From contig NZ_CP107836.1 in assembly GCF_036346615.1 (NCBI RefSeq), positions 6,758,001 to 6,822,000 on the forward strand: a stretch of DNA of 64,000 nucleotides, in the 5' to 3' direction. Below, in pieces: positions 45,931 to 54,006 of the stretch. The notes beneath the pieces are model-generated. The model was not told the origin of the DNA. It was given only the letters and a program-made list of their open reading frames with translations, and did no database searches. Position 1 is the first letter of the stretch. Each line of letters begins with the position of its first letter. The position numbers and the translations under genes are program-made. The stretch comes from Streptomyces sp. NBC_00523 (GTDB taxonomy: Bacteria > Actinomycetota > Actinomycetes > Streptomycetales > Streptomycetaceae).

Positions 45931-47563
45931 GGTGCTCTCCTGCCAGGGCGGGCTGCGTGCGGGCTGCTGATCCGGTGACGATGGCGGGGAACGTGACGGT
46001 GAACACGGCACCGCCGCCGGCCCGGGCGGCGATGCGGGCGGTGCCGCCGTACCGCTCGGCGAGGCTGCGCACCATCGCCAGGCCGAGCCCCCGGCCGCGA
46101 TGGTGCGGTGACTCCTTGGTACTCCACCCCTCTTCGAAGATCGTCTCGCGCAGCTCCACGGGCACCCCCGGACCGTTGTCGCTGACGCGCGTCACGACCG
46201 TGTCGGCCTCCACGAAGACCTCGACCTCCACCGAGGGCCGCGTGGTGCGACCGCCGACGACATCGAGTGCGTTGTCGATCAGATTGCCCAGCACCGTCAC
46301 GATGTCCCGGGCCTCGACCAGCCGGCTGGGCAGCTGACTGCGGTCGGACAGGCGCAGGCTCACACCCCGCTCGGCGGCGATGGCCGCCTTTCCGACCAGG
46401 AGGGCCGAGACCATCGGGTTCCGGACGCGTTCCGCGAAACTGTCCGCCGACGCGCGACGGGCATGGGTGAGCCCGGCGACGTAATCCCGGGCCCGCTCGG
46501 GCATGTCCAGGTCGAGGTAGCCCAGGACGGTGTGCAACCGGTTGGCGTGCTCGTGGTCCTGGGCGCGCAGCGCGTCCAGCAGGCCCTTGATCGAGTCGAG
46601 CTCGCGGCCCAGCAGTTCGACCTCGGTGCGGTCCCGCAGGGTGACGACCGCGCCACCGTCGGGGGTGGGCATCCGGTTCGCGATGAGGACCCGGCTCTCC
46701 CGGACAGTCAGCAGGTCCCGTCCGGTGACCTGGCCGGTCAGGACGTCGCGGGAGCGCCCGGGCGGCAGCACCTCACCGAGCTGCCGGCCCTCGGCGTCCG
46801 TCTCCAGCGCGAGCAGACGGGAGGCCTCGTCGTTCACCAGCCGGACGCGTTCGTGCCGGTCGAGCGCGATGACCCCCTCCCGTACGGCGTGCAGCATCGC
46901 CTCCCGCTCCGACAGCAGCGCGGCGATGTCCGCGACGGACACCCCGTGCGTGCGTTTGCGCAGGACCCGGGCCACCAGGAACGCCGCGCCCGCGCCGACC
47001 GCGAGCGCCGCGCCCGCGTAACGCAGCAGTCCGGGCAGCGCCGCCATGAGGCGTTCCTGTACGCCGGAGTAGGCGATGCCGACCGAGACGGCCCCGATGA
47101 CCTGGTCCGTGCCGTCGCGGAGCGGGACCTTCGCCCGCGCCGAGGTGCCGAGGGTGCCGCGGTCCACTTCCAGGATGACGTGACCGTGCAGGGGAGTGGA
47201 CGGGTTCGTCGACACCGGGCGGCCCACCTCGCGCACGTCCGTGTGGGACCACCGGATCCCGCGCCGGTCCATCACCACGACATAGAGGGCGCCCGTCGCC
47301 TTCCGGGTGCGTTCGGCCTGCTGCTGCACGGGCCCGGCCGGATCGGGGGTGCTCGACAGGAGCCCCGTGGCGATCTCCGGATCGGCCGCCGTCGTCTGGG
47401 CGATGGCCAGGGCCTCGTGCTCGGCCTGGCTGTCGAGCTGGGTGCGGAGCGGCTGGAGGAACAGACCGGTGAGAAGCAGCAGCACGCCGGTGGTGATCAG
47501 CAACTGCGCGATCAGCACCTGGGCGAACACCTGCCTCGGCCAGCCGACGCGCAAGCGGGCCAC
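45923..47563 (-). CDS. Sensor histidine kinase, CitA/DcuS family
   Basis: A membrane sensor (546 aa from this GTG). The first helix is VLIAQLLITTGVLLLLTGLFL. An extracytoplasmic PAS-like ligand domain (about 45-170) is followed by a second helix (LLRYAGAALAVGAGAAFLVARVL) and a cytoplasmic PAS domain. The Spo0B-type dimerisation helix carries the His of AQDHEHANRLHTVLGYL, and the ATPase domain shows LGNLIDNALDV, DNGPGVP and GRGLGLAMVRSLAERYGG. A TTG-started frame extends 43 codons further but has no ribosome site; this GTG has AGG eight bases upstream. It diverges from an ABC importer, which it probably regulates. Confidence 0.88.
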   Translation of the reverse strand: MARLRVGWPRQVFAQVLIAQLLITTGVLLLLTGLFLQPLRTQLDSQAEHEALAIAQTTAADPEIATGLLSSTPDPAGPVQQQAERTRKATGALYVVVMDRRGIRWSHTDVREVGRPVSTNPSTPLHGHVILEVDRGTLGTSARAKVPLRDGTDQVIGAVSVGIAYSGVQERLMAALPGLLRYAGAALAVGAGAAFLVARVLRKRTHGVSVADIAALLSEREAMLHAVREGVIALDRHERVRLVNDEASRLLALETDAEGRQLGEVLPPGRSRDVLTGQVTGRDLLTVRESRVLIANRMPTPDGGAVVTLRDRTEVELLGRELDSIKGLLDALRAQDHEHANRLHTVLGYLDLDMPERARDYVAGLTHARRASADSFAERVRNPMVSALLVGKAAIAAERGVSLRLSDRSQLPSRLVEARDIVTVLGNLIDNALDVVGGRTTRPSVEVEVFVEADTVVTRVSDNGPGVPVELRETIFEEGWSTKESPHHRGRGLGLAMVRSLAERYGGTARIAARAGGGAVFTVTFPAIVTGSAARTQPALAGEHRD

Positions 47564-47740
47564 CTGTGACACCTGCTTTCGGGAAACAGCCCGCGCGACC
47601 AGTCGTTTCGCCGGGGTGAGCGCACCGTAACCGTCGCCGTCGCGGCCGGGGAAGAGCCCGGACAACAGCGGGCCCGGATGCGGTCGGCACAATGAGCAGA
47701 ATCGCCTTTACGGGAAATGGCAGCGGTTGCAGGCCAAAAC

Positions 47741-47776
47741 TTCCCGGCCCGGCCGACGGTTCCTAACGTCCCCGGC
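47741..47776 (+). promoter_or_regulatory. Candidate leaderless promoter of the importer operon
   Basis: TAACGT (47764-47769) lies seven bases before the ATPase ATG, with TTCCCG 17 bp upstream as a weak -35. No ribosome site precedes the ATG. A weak -35 would fit activation by the divergent response regulator. Confidence 0.4.
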
Positions 47777-48592
47777 ATGACAAGCCCATCGAGCCCGGCC
47801 ATCGAACTGCGCGGTGTCCACAAGGCGTTCCGCACCCCGTCCGGCACCCTCCACACCGCTGTCCACGATCTCGACCTCACCATTCAGCAAGGCGAGTTCG
47901 TCGCCGTCGTCGGCCCCACCGGCTGCGGCAAATCCACCACGCTCACCCTCGTCAGCGGGCTGGAGGAGCCGACCGAGGGCGAGGTGATGCTGTCGGGCAC
48001 CCCGGTGCGCGGCATCGAGGACAGGGTCGGCTTCGTCTTCCAGCAGGACGCGACGTTTCCCTGGCGGACCGTGCTGTCCAACGTGATGGCGGGCCCCCGC
48101 TTCCGCGGAGTGCCGAAGGCCGAGGCCAGGGAGCGGGCCCGGGAGTGGCTGGCCCGCGTCGGGCTGAGCGCCTTCGAGGACCGCTATCCGCACCAGCTGT
48201 CGGGCGGTCAGCGCAAGCGCGTCGCGTTGGCCTCCACGTTCGTCAACGACCCGTCGATCCTGCTCATGGACGAGCCGTTCTCCGCGCTCGACGTCCAGAC
48301 CCGTGCCTTGATGTCGGACGAGTTGATGGAGCTGTGGGCCGGCACCGGCTCCTCCGTCGTCTTCGTCACCCATGACCTGGAGGAGTCCATCGCGCTGGCC
48401 GACAAGGTCGTCGTCATGACGGCGGGCCCGGCCACGGTCAAGGAGGTCTTCACGATCGATCTGCCGCGCCCGCGCCGCGTCGAGTCGGTCCGCCTGGAAC
48501 CGCGCTTCGTCGAGATCTACCGCGAGATCTGGTCCTCGCTGGGCGAGGAAGTCCGCATCACGCGCGAGAGGGGTGCCCAGAATGTCGCCTGA
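47777..48592 (+). CDS. ABC importer ATPase (nitrate/sulfonate/taurine family)
   Basis: A 271-aa nucleotide-binding subunit of the SsuB/TauB type. Walker A is GPTGCGKSTT at about residue 50, Q-loop FVFQQDATFPWRTVLSN, signature LSGGQRKRVALASTF (Lys in place of the usual Gln-Arg-Val form), Walker B ILLMDEPFSALD and H-loop FVTHD. It energises uptake through the permease that follows, whose start overlaps its stop by 11 nt. Confidence 0.92.
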   Translation: MTSPSSPAIELRGVHKAFRTPSGTLHTAVHDLDLTIQQGEFVAVVGPTGCGKSTTLTLVSGLEEPTEGEVMLSGTPVRGIEDRVGFVFQQDATFPWRTVLSNVMAGPRFRGVPKAEARERAREWLARVGLSAFEDRYPHQLSGGQRKRVALASTFVNDPSILLMDEPFSALDVQTRALMSDELMELWAGTGSSVVFVTHDLEESIALADKVVVMTAGPATVKEVFTIDLPRPRRVESVRLEPRFVEIYREIWSSLGEEVRITRERGAQNVA

Positions 48593-49475
48593 CCTCACCA
48601 CCGGACCGGCCTTGACGAAGACCGCCGCGACGCCACAACGGGACGGCGCCACACCCTCGGTCCGCACCGAGGAGCGTGCCCGTGCCGCGCGCCGTCGCCG
48701 GGGCATCGTCCTGCTGGCCCGCGCCGCCGTCCTGGTGTTCGTCCTCGGCGTCTGGGAGTGGTTCTCGCGGGCCGGGATCATCGATCCGTTCAACTTCTCG
48801 ATGCCGTCGAGGATCTGGGACCAGATCCAGCAGTGGGCGCTGCACGGCACCCCGCAGGGCTCCCTGCTCGAACAGATCTGGTACACGCTCTACGAGGCGC
48901 TGCTCGGCTGGGTCGTCGGCGTCATCGCGGGCGTGGTCCTCGGCATCGCGCTCGGCCGCGTCCGGTTCCTGGCCGATGTGCTGGGCCCGTACATCAAGAT
49001 CCTCAACGCGCTGCCGCGCATCGTCCTGGCCCCGATCTTCCTCATCTGGTTCGGCCTCGGCCCGGCGTCGAAGGTCGCCTCCGCCGTCGTCCTCGTCTTC
49101 TTCCCGGTCTTCTTCAACGCCTTCCAGGGCGCTCGGGAGGTCGACCGCCACCTCATCGACAACGCCCGCATCCTCGGCGCCCGCGACCGCCAGGTCACCT
49201 TCCAGGTCGTCATCCCCGCCGCCACCTCGTGGATCTTCACCAGCCTCCACGTCAGCTTCGGCTTCGCCCTGATCGGCGCCATCGTCGGCGAGTACATCGG
49301 CGCCACCAAGGGCATCGGCCTGCTCGTCTCCGCCTCGCAGGGCACCTTCAACTCCGCGGGCGTGTACGCCGCGATGGTCATCCTCGCCGTCGTCGCCCTG
49401 CTCGCCGAGGGCCTGCTCACCTTCCTCGAACGCAAGCTCTTCCGCTGGAAGCCCGCCGCTGATGAAGCCCGCTAG
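48582..49475 (+). CDS. ABC importer permease (nitrate/sulfonate/taurine family)
   Basis: A 297-aa permease with about six membrane helices after a 40-residue charged N-terminus. The EAA coupling loop is visible as DNARILGARDRQVTFQVVIPAA. Other family features are FSMPSRIWDQI, LNALPRIVLAPIFLIWFGLG and IVGEYIGATKGIGLLV. The ATG behind GAGAGGGG is preferred to a GTG three codons earlier. Confidence 0.92.
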   Translation: MSPDLTTGPALTKTAATPQRDGATPSVRTEERARAARRRRGIVLLARAAVLVFVLGVWEWFSRAGIIDPFNFSMPSRIWDQIQQWALHGTPQGSLLEQIWYTLYEALLGWVVGVIAGVVLGIALGRVRFLADVLGPYIKILNALPRIVLAPIFLIWFGLGPASKVASAVVLVFFPVFFNAFQGAREVDRHLIDNARILGARDRQVTFQVVIPAATSWIFTSLHVSFGFALIGAIVGEYIGATKGIGLLVSASQGTFNSAGVYAAMVILAVVALLAEGLLTFLERKLFRWKPAADEAR

Positions 49476-49512
49476 ATCCGCTCACCGCACGTACCGCATT
49501 CAGGAGCCGCAC

Positions 49513-50568
49513 ATGTCCCGTCGCACCCCGGCCACCCTCACCACCGCCGCCGTGGCCCTGGCCGCGCTCGCCGCTCTCAGCGGCTGCGCCGACCAGGTCT
49601 CCTCCAACGCCGCCGACGGCGGATCCTCGGGAGGGAAGGGCCCCAAGGTCAAGATCATGGTGGGAGGCATCGACAAGGTCATCTACCTGCCCGCGATGCT
49701 GTCCCAGCGCCTCGGCTACTTCAAGGACGAGGGCGTCAACGTGGAGTTGCTGAGCGAGCCCGCCGGCATCGACGCCACCACGTCCCTGGTCGCCGGGAAC
49801 GTCCAGGGCGTCGTCGGCTTCTACGACCACACCCTGGACCTCCAGACCAAGGGCAAGCAGGTCGAGTCCGTGGTCCAGCTCGCCCAGACCCCGGGCGAGG
49901 TCGAGATCGTGTCCAACAAGGCGGCGGGCGAGCTGAAGTCGCCGAAGGACTTCGCGGGCAAGAAGCTCGGCGTGACGGGCCTCGGCTCCTCCACCGACTT
50001 CCTCACCAAGTACCTCGGCGTCCACGACGGGGTGTCCACGGACAAGTTCAGCAATGTCGCGGTCGGCGCGGGGCAGACCTTCATCTCCGCACTGCAGCAG
50101 GGATCCATCGACGGCGGCATGACCACCGACCCGACCGTCGCGCACATCCTCGACAAGAAGCTCGGCAAGGTGCTCGTGGACATGCGCACCCCCGAGGGCT
50201 CCAAGCAGGCGCTCGGCGGCCTGTACCCGTCGTCGAGTCTCTACATGAACACCGACTGGGTGAACTCCCACCAGGACACCGTCCAGAAACTCGCCAACGC
50301 CTTCGTGCGCACGCTGAAGTGGATGTCCACCCACAGCGCGAAGGAGATCGCCGCGCGCATGCCCAGCGACTACGCGCAGGGCGGCGACGGCCTCTACGCC
50401 AAGGCGATCGAGAGCACCCTGCCCATGTTCACCGAGGACGGGATGATGCCGGCCGACGGACCCGCGACGGTGCAGCGGGTCCTCAAGTCCTTCAACCCGA
50501 ACCTGAAGAACGCCACGATCGACCTGCAGAAGACGTACACGAGCGAGTTCACGCAGAAGGCCGGCTGA
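49513..50568 (+). CDS. ABC importer substrate-binding lipoprotein (SsuA/THI5-like)
   Basis: A 351-aa extracellular receptor. Lipobox LSGC places the lipidated Cys at residue 25. The mature fold starts VKIMVGGIDKVIYLPAMLSQRLGYFKDEGVNVELLSEP, the standard opening of sulfonate/nitrate/thiamine-precursor binding proteins, followed by KKLGVTGLGSSTDFL and SALQQGSIDGGMTTDP. The ligand cannot be chosen from sequence; the DcuS-like sensor upstream points to a small organic anion. CAGGAG lies before the ATG. Confidence 0.9.
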   Translation: MSRRTPATLTTAAVALAALAALSGCADQVSSNAADGGSSGGKGPKVKIMVGGIDKVIYLPAMLSQRLGYFKDEGVNVELLSEPAGIDATTSLVAGNVQGVVGFYDHTLDLQTKGKQVESVVQLAQTPGEVEIVSNKAAGELKSPKDFAGKKLGVTGLGSSTDFLTKYLGVHDGVSTDKFSNVAVGAGQTFISALQQGSIDGGMTTDPTVAHILDKKLGKVLVDMRTPEGSKQALGGLYPSSSLYMNTDWVNSHQDTVQKLANAFVRTLKWMSTHSAKEIAARMPSDYAQGGDGLYAKAIESTLPMFTEDGMMPADGPATVQRVLKSFNPNLKNATIDLQKTYTSEFTQKAG

Positions 50569-50576
50569 CCGGGGCG

Positions 50577-51029
50577 TCAAGGGGCGTCGCGTCGCACGAG
50601 CCGGTACCCCGCGGCCGGCGAGGCACGCCCCGGCTTCCGCAGCCGGCGGGTCAGCGGTACGGAGCTTCCGGCCCCGCGTGGGCGTCCGTGTCGCGCGGCG
50701 TCCACGAGGGCCACCAGCACGGGCGAGGCCCGCCACAGCTGACGGAGTCCGGAGCCGCTGATCCCGGCGGTGTCCGCGGCCGAGGACCAGGAAGCGCCCC
50801 TGCTCATGGCCAGGATCACGACGCGGATCATCGCCGGAGTCCGTCGTCCGCCCGGTTCCGTGCCGTGGGCCGAGGCCAGGGCGGCGGCCGCCCGCACGGC
50901 CGAGGCGAACGCCGCGTCATGCGCGAGCCATTGGTCCAGGAGGGCTTCGGGTATCCCGGCCCACACCGCGGCCGCCCGTGGCCCGAGCCCCTGTGCCGTC
51001 GCCTGCAGGACGTCGCCCATACGTGCCAA
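50577..51029 (-). pseudogene. Fragment of an HTH protein with two homeodomain-like repeats
   Basis: From the internal Met the frame gives 150 aa with two similar HTH-like units: AAAVWAGIPEALLDQWLAHD...FASAVRAA and AADTAGISGSGLRQLWRASP...LVALVDAA, followed by a basic tail (RRLRKPGRASPAAGYRLVRRD). The open frame extends about 45 codons further upstream (ERALAWLETRDEAVEPFREALG) with no start codon before running into FetB sequence. The gene therefore seems to have lost its 5' end in the deletion that truncated fetB. It could still be translated from the Met at 51029 or the TTG two codons before it. Confidence 0.5.
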
Positions 51030-51090
51030 GCGGTCGTCCCGTTCCGTGGGCAGTTCGCCCAGCGCCTCACGGAAGGGCTCGACGGCCTCG

Positions 51091-51777
51091 TCACGGGTTT
51101 CCAGCCAGGCCAGGGCACGTTCGGCCCCCGGCGCCGCCTCCTGGACCGCATCGGGCCCCGGGCAGGGTGACCAGGCCGACGGTGCGGGTCCGGTCCAGTC
51201 CCGGAACCAGCGCCTCGGAGGCGGCGGGGCGGGCGATCTCGATCCGGGCAGCGCGTTCGGTCAGGCCGAGCGCGAGACCGGCTTCGACCTCACCGTGTCG
51301 CTGCTCGAGGGCCCCCGTGCACGGGCGGCCCGCCAGGACGGTCGCGGTGAGGGCGCCGCCGACGAGGATGCCGGTCACCGGGACGAGGGCGATGCCGTGC
51401 GGCGGAAGCAGGCCGGTGGCCAGCAGGAGGCCGATGGCCGGCAGCACACCGGCCGCGATGGGCAGGGCGGCCCACCACCCGGTGTTGTCACGGGTGATCC
51501 GGCGTCCGGCGGTGCGCGCCGCGACGGCGTACGTCAGCAGCAGGAAGCCCAGGAGGGCCGCGCCGTGCCGGATCACCCAGCCGATCACGGCGGAGACGGC
51601 GGCCGGCTGAACCGCCGCGCGGACTCCGGCGGTCAGCACCTCGCGGACGCGGCTGAAGCTCTGATCGGGGGAGAGCCGGGCCCAGGCGGTGACCGCGGTG
51701 GCCGCGGCGAGGAGCACGGCCAGGACCCAGCCGAGCACGGCGTTGACCGGCAGCAGCGTGGCCGAGGCGGAGTTCAC
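51091..51777 (-). pseudogene. fetB: Truncated FetB-type (UPF0014) permease
   Basis: The first 207 residues match the FetB iron-export/YbbM permease family: TAGRRITRDN, ALPIAAGVLPAIGLLLATGLLPPHGIALVPVTGILVGGALT, and the conserved LEQRHGEVEAGLALGLTERAARIEIARPAASEALVPGLD then TRTVGLVTLPGA. At about 51155 the family sequence (FVGMLLGGASP and two more helices) stops; the frame continues with unrelated GGG-rich residues to 51091. The companion ATPase FetA is absent. This is a 3'-truncated gene at a deletion joint with an HTH-protein fragment. The protein starts with GTG (NSASATLLPVNAVLG). Confidence 0.75.
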
Positions 51778-51988
51778 GGGCCATCACCGCGACCTGAGGG
51801 AGGCGGTGACCTCGTCGGACATGCGGGTGCCTCGATTCGCACGGGTGAGCCGGTGACGCGGGCACTGCTGCCCGGCCTCAGGGGAGTCCACGTAAATGTA
51901 GACGGGGAGGAAAGGCTGTCCTGCCTCCGTGGAACCGTCCCTCCGGCGCATCGTCCATGTGACGTAGATTGAATGACGTTCTCGCTGG
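51778..51988. other. Intergenic stretch
   Basis: A minus-strand frame from 51966 reads MRRRDGSTEAGQPFLPVYIYVDSP and continues to 51784, but I recognise nothing in it. No terminator or operator stands out. It may contain a small gene or be the upstream region of the former fetB gene. Confidence 0.3.
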
Positions 51989-53053
51989 TCAGGCGTGGCG
52001 CAGGCAGAGGCTCCCCCACTGAAAACCCGCGCCGATGGCGGACAGCACATAGACGTCCCCCGGACGCAGGGCGCCCTCGGTCACCGTGGTGTGCAGGGCG
52101 GTGAAGACGCCCGCCGAACCGGTGTTGCCCAGCCGGTCGATGGTGACGGCGGCGCGCTCACGGGGGACGTCGAGGGCGCTCAGGGTCTCGTCGAGGATGT
52201 TCAGGTTGGCCTGGTGCAGGAAGAAGTGCCGCACCTGATCGACCGGCACACCGGCCCGGTGCGCGGCGCTGCGGATGCTCTCGGGGAGCCGCGTCGTCGC
52301 GGTGTTCCACACCGCGCGCCCGTCCATCCGCAGGTAGTGCTCCCCGGCGGCGACGGTGTCGCGGCTCGCGGGCAGCCGGGAGCCCCCGGCCGGGATCTGG
52401 ACGTCGTACGAGAGCCGGGAGCCCAGGTCGTACGAGAGCAGACCGGCCCCGGGCGTCTCGCTGCGGGTGAGGACGACGGCCGCCGCCGCGTCCCCGAAGA
52501 AGACGCGCGTCGTGCGGTCGGCGGGGTCGGTGATCCTGGACGCGCAGTCGGCCGCGAGGACCAGGATCGTGCTGATGGAGGGGTTCTGGAGGAGGTGCGC
52601 GGCGATCAGCACGGCCTGGATGCCCGAGGCGCAGGCGGCCTGGGTGACGTCCAGCGACAGCGCGCGGTGGGCGCCGAGGGCGTCCTTGACGATCAGCGCG
52701 GTCGACACGAGCGGCTGGTCGCCCGTGTAGCTGGCGACGACGACCGCGTCCAGCCCGGCAGCATCCACCCCGGCCGCCTCCAGCGCCGGACGCGCGGCGG
52801 CGACGCACATGTCGGAGGTCGCCAAGTCCGGTGCCAGGCAGCGGCGTTCGCGGATGCCGGTGCGGCTGGTGATCCACGCGTCGGTCGTGTCCAGGGTGCG
52901 GGTCAGGTCGTGGTTGGTGACGACCGCCGGCGGGAGGTGCATCCCGGTCCCGGCGACGGCGAACGGCACGGACAGCCCCGCACCGGTCTGGTGGGACAGG
53001 GGCTGGTCGACCGGCTGCTCGGACAGGGGCTGACCGGGCGAGAGAACTCCCAT
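51989..53053 (-). CDS. 3-oxoacyl-ACP synthase III (KAS III/FabH-like)
   Basis: A 354-aa thiolase-fold condensing enzyme. The Cys-His-Asn triad is complete: Cys141 in TQAACASGIQA, His280 in HFFLHQANLNI and Asn310 in RLGNTGSAG. FabH-type openings VAGTGMHLPPAVVTNHDL and TSRTGIRER are clear. There is a 29-residue N-terminal extension relative to FabH. Housekeeping FabH normally lies with acpP/fabF; this copy next to a peptide importer and an NRPS suggests a pathway role such as starter acyl supply or acyl transfer. AAAGG precedes the ATG. Confidence 0.88.
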   Translation of the reverse strand: MGVLSPGQPLSEQPVDQPLSHQTGAGLSVPFAVAGTGMHLPPAVVTNHDLTRTLDTTDAWITSRTGIRERRCLAPDLATSDMCVAAARPALEAAGVDAAGLDAVVVASYTGDQPLVSTALIVKDALGAHRALSLDVTQAACASGIQAVLIAAHLLQNPSISTILVLAADCASRITDPADRTTRVFFGDAAAAVVLTRSETPGAGLLSYDLGSRLSYDVQIPAGGSRLPASRDTVAAGEHYLRMDGRAVWNTATTRLPESIRSAAHRAGVPVDQVRHFFLHQANLNILDETLSALDVPRERAAVTIDRLGNTGSAGVFTALHTTVTEGALRPGDVYVLSAIGAGFQWGSLCLRHA

Positions 53054-53214
53054 ATTCGGTACCTTTCGAAAGCGGTTCGAGAAAGGCCCCGTCGCATTCC
53101 GAAGCCGCCGTATCGTCTCACGGAAAATCAGCGGGAATAGTGCGCGGTAATCCGTGAGCGTGAGGAATTGCGCGGCGGCTTGACTTCGAAATGGCGGAAA
53201 TCAATCCCCGGCGG

Positions 53215-54006
53215 TCACGGCGCCTTTTCCCCCGCCGGGGCCGTACGCAGAGTCGGTACGGAGTCGAGCAGCGCCCGGGTGTACGGATGGGCCGGTGCCC
53301 GCAGGAGCGTCCCGGTCGGTGCCGTCTCCACGATCCGGCCGTGCCGCATGACCGCCACCGCGTCGGAGACATGGCAGACCGCCGGCAGATTGTGGCCGAT
53401 GAACAGCATGGACAGACCGAGCTCCCGCTGAAGCCGGCGGACCGTGTTCAGGACGGACGCCTGCACCGAGACGTCCAGGGCCGAGGTGATCTCGTCGGCG
53501 ATCAGCAGACCAGGCCCGACGGCCAGGGCCCGGGCCAGCGCGACCCGCTGACGCTGCCCCCCGGACAACTGCCGGGGCAGGCGGTCGGCGAGCCGGGCGT
53601 CCAGGCCGACCAGGTCCAGCAGCTCGGCGACGCGCTCGGCGCGTGCGGCCCGGTCCAGCCGCCGGAACACCGTGGCCGCCTCGGCCAGCGCCTGATGGAC
53701 GGTCATACGGGGGTCGAGCGCGGTGTCCGGGTCCTGGAGGACCACCTGCACCCGGCGGCCCAGCCGACGCCGGTCCCGGAGCGTACGGGTGCGGACTTCC
53801 TCGCCGTCGACCAGGATCCGGCCGGCCCGCACCGGCACCAGGCCCACGATCGCGCCCGCCAGCGTGGACTTCCCGGAGCCCGACTCCCCGACCAGCCCCA
53901 GCGTCGTGCCCGGCGCGATCTCCAGCGAGACCCCTTCCACGGCGGCGAAGGAACCGCGGGGGCCGGTGCGCCGGACGGTGAGGCCGTCCACCCGGAGGGC
54001 CGTCAT
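53215..54006 (-). CDS. Oligopeptide-type ABC importer ATPase (OppF/DppF)
   Basis: A 263-aa nucleotide-binding subunit. Walker A GESGSGKSTL, Q-loop VVLQDPDTALDPRMTVHQAL, signature LSGGQRQRVALARAL, Walker B LLIADEITSALD and H-loop IGHN (Asn follows His). The C-terminal APAHPYTRALLDSVP is the typical Opp/Dpp tail. The ATG overlaps the stop of the permease-ATPase fusion gene. It is the last gene of the importer operon; ketoacyl synthase follows after 160 bp. Confidence 0.92.
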   Translation of the reverse strand: MTALRVDGLTVRRTGPRGSFAAVEGVSLEIAPGTTLGLVGESGSGKSTLAGAIVGLVPVRAGRILVDGEEVRTRTLRDRRRLGRRVQVVLQDPDTALDPRMTVHQALAEAATVFRRLDRAARAERVAELLDLVGLDARLADRLPRQLSGGQRQRVALARALAVGPGLLIADEITSALDVSVQASVLNTVRRLQRELGLSMLFIGHNLPAVCHVSDAVAVMRHGRIVETAPTGTLLRAPAHPYTRALLDSVPTLRTAPAGEKAP

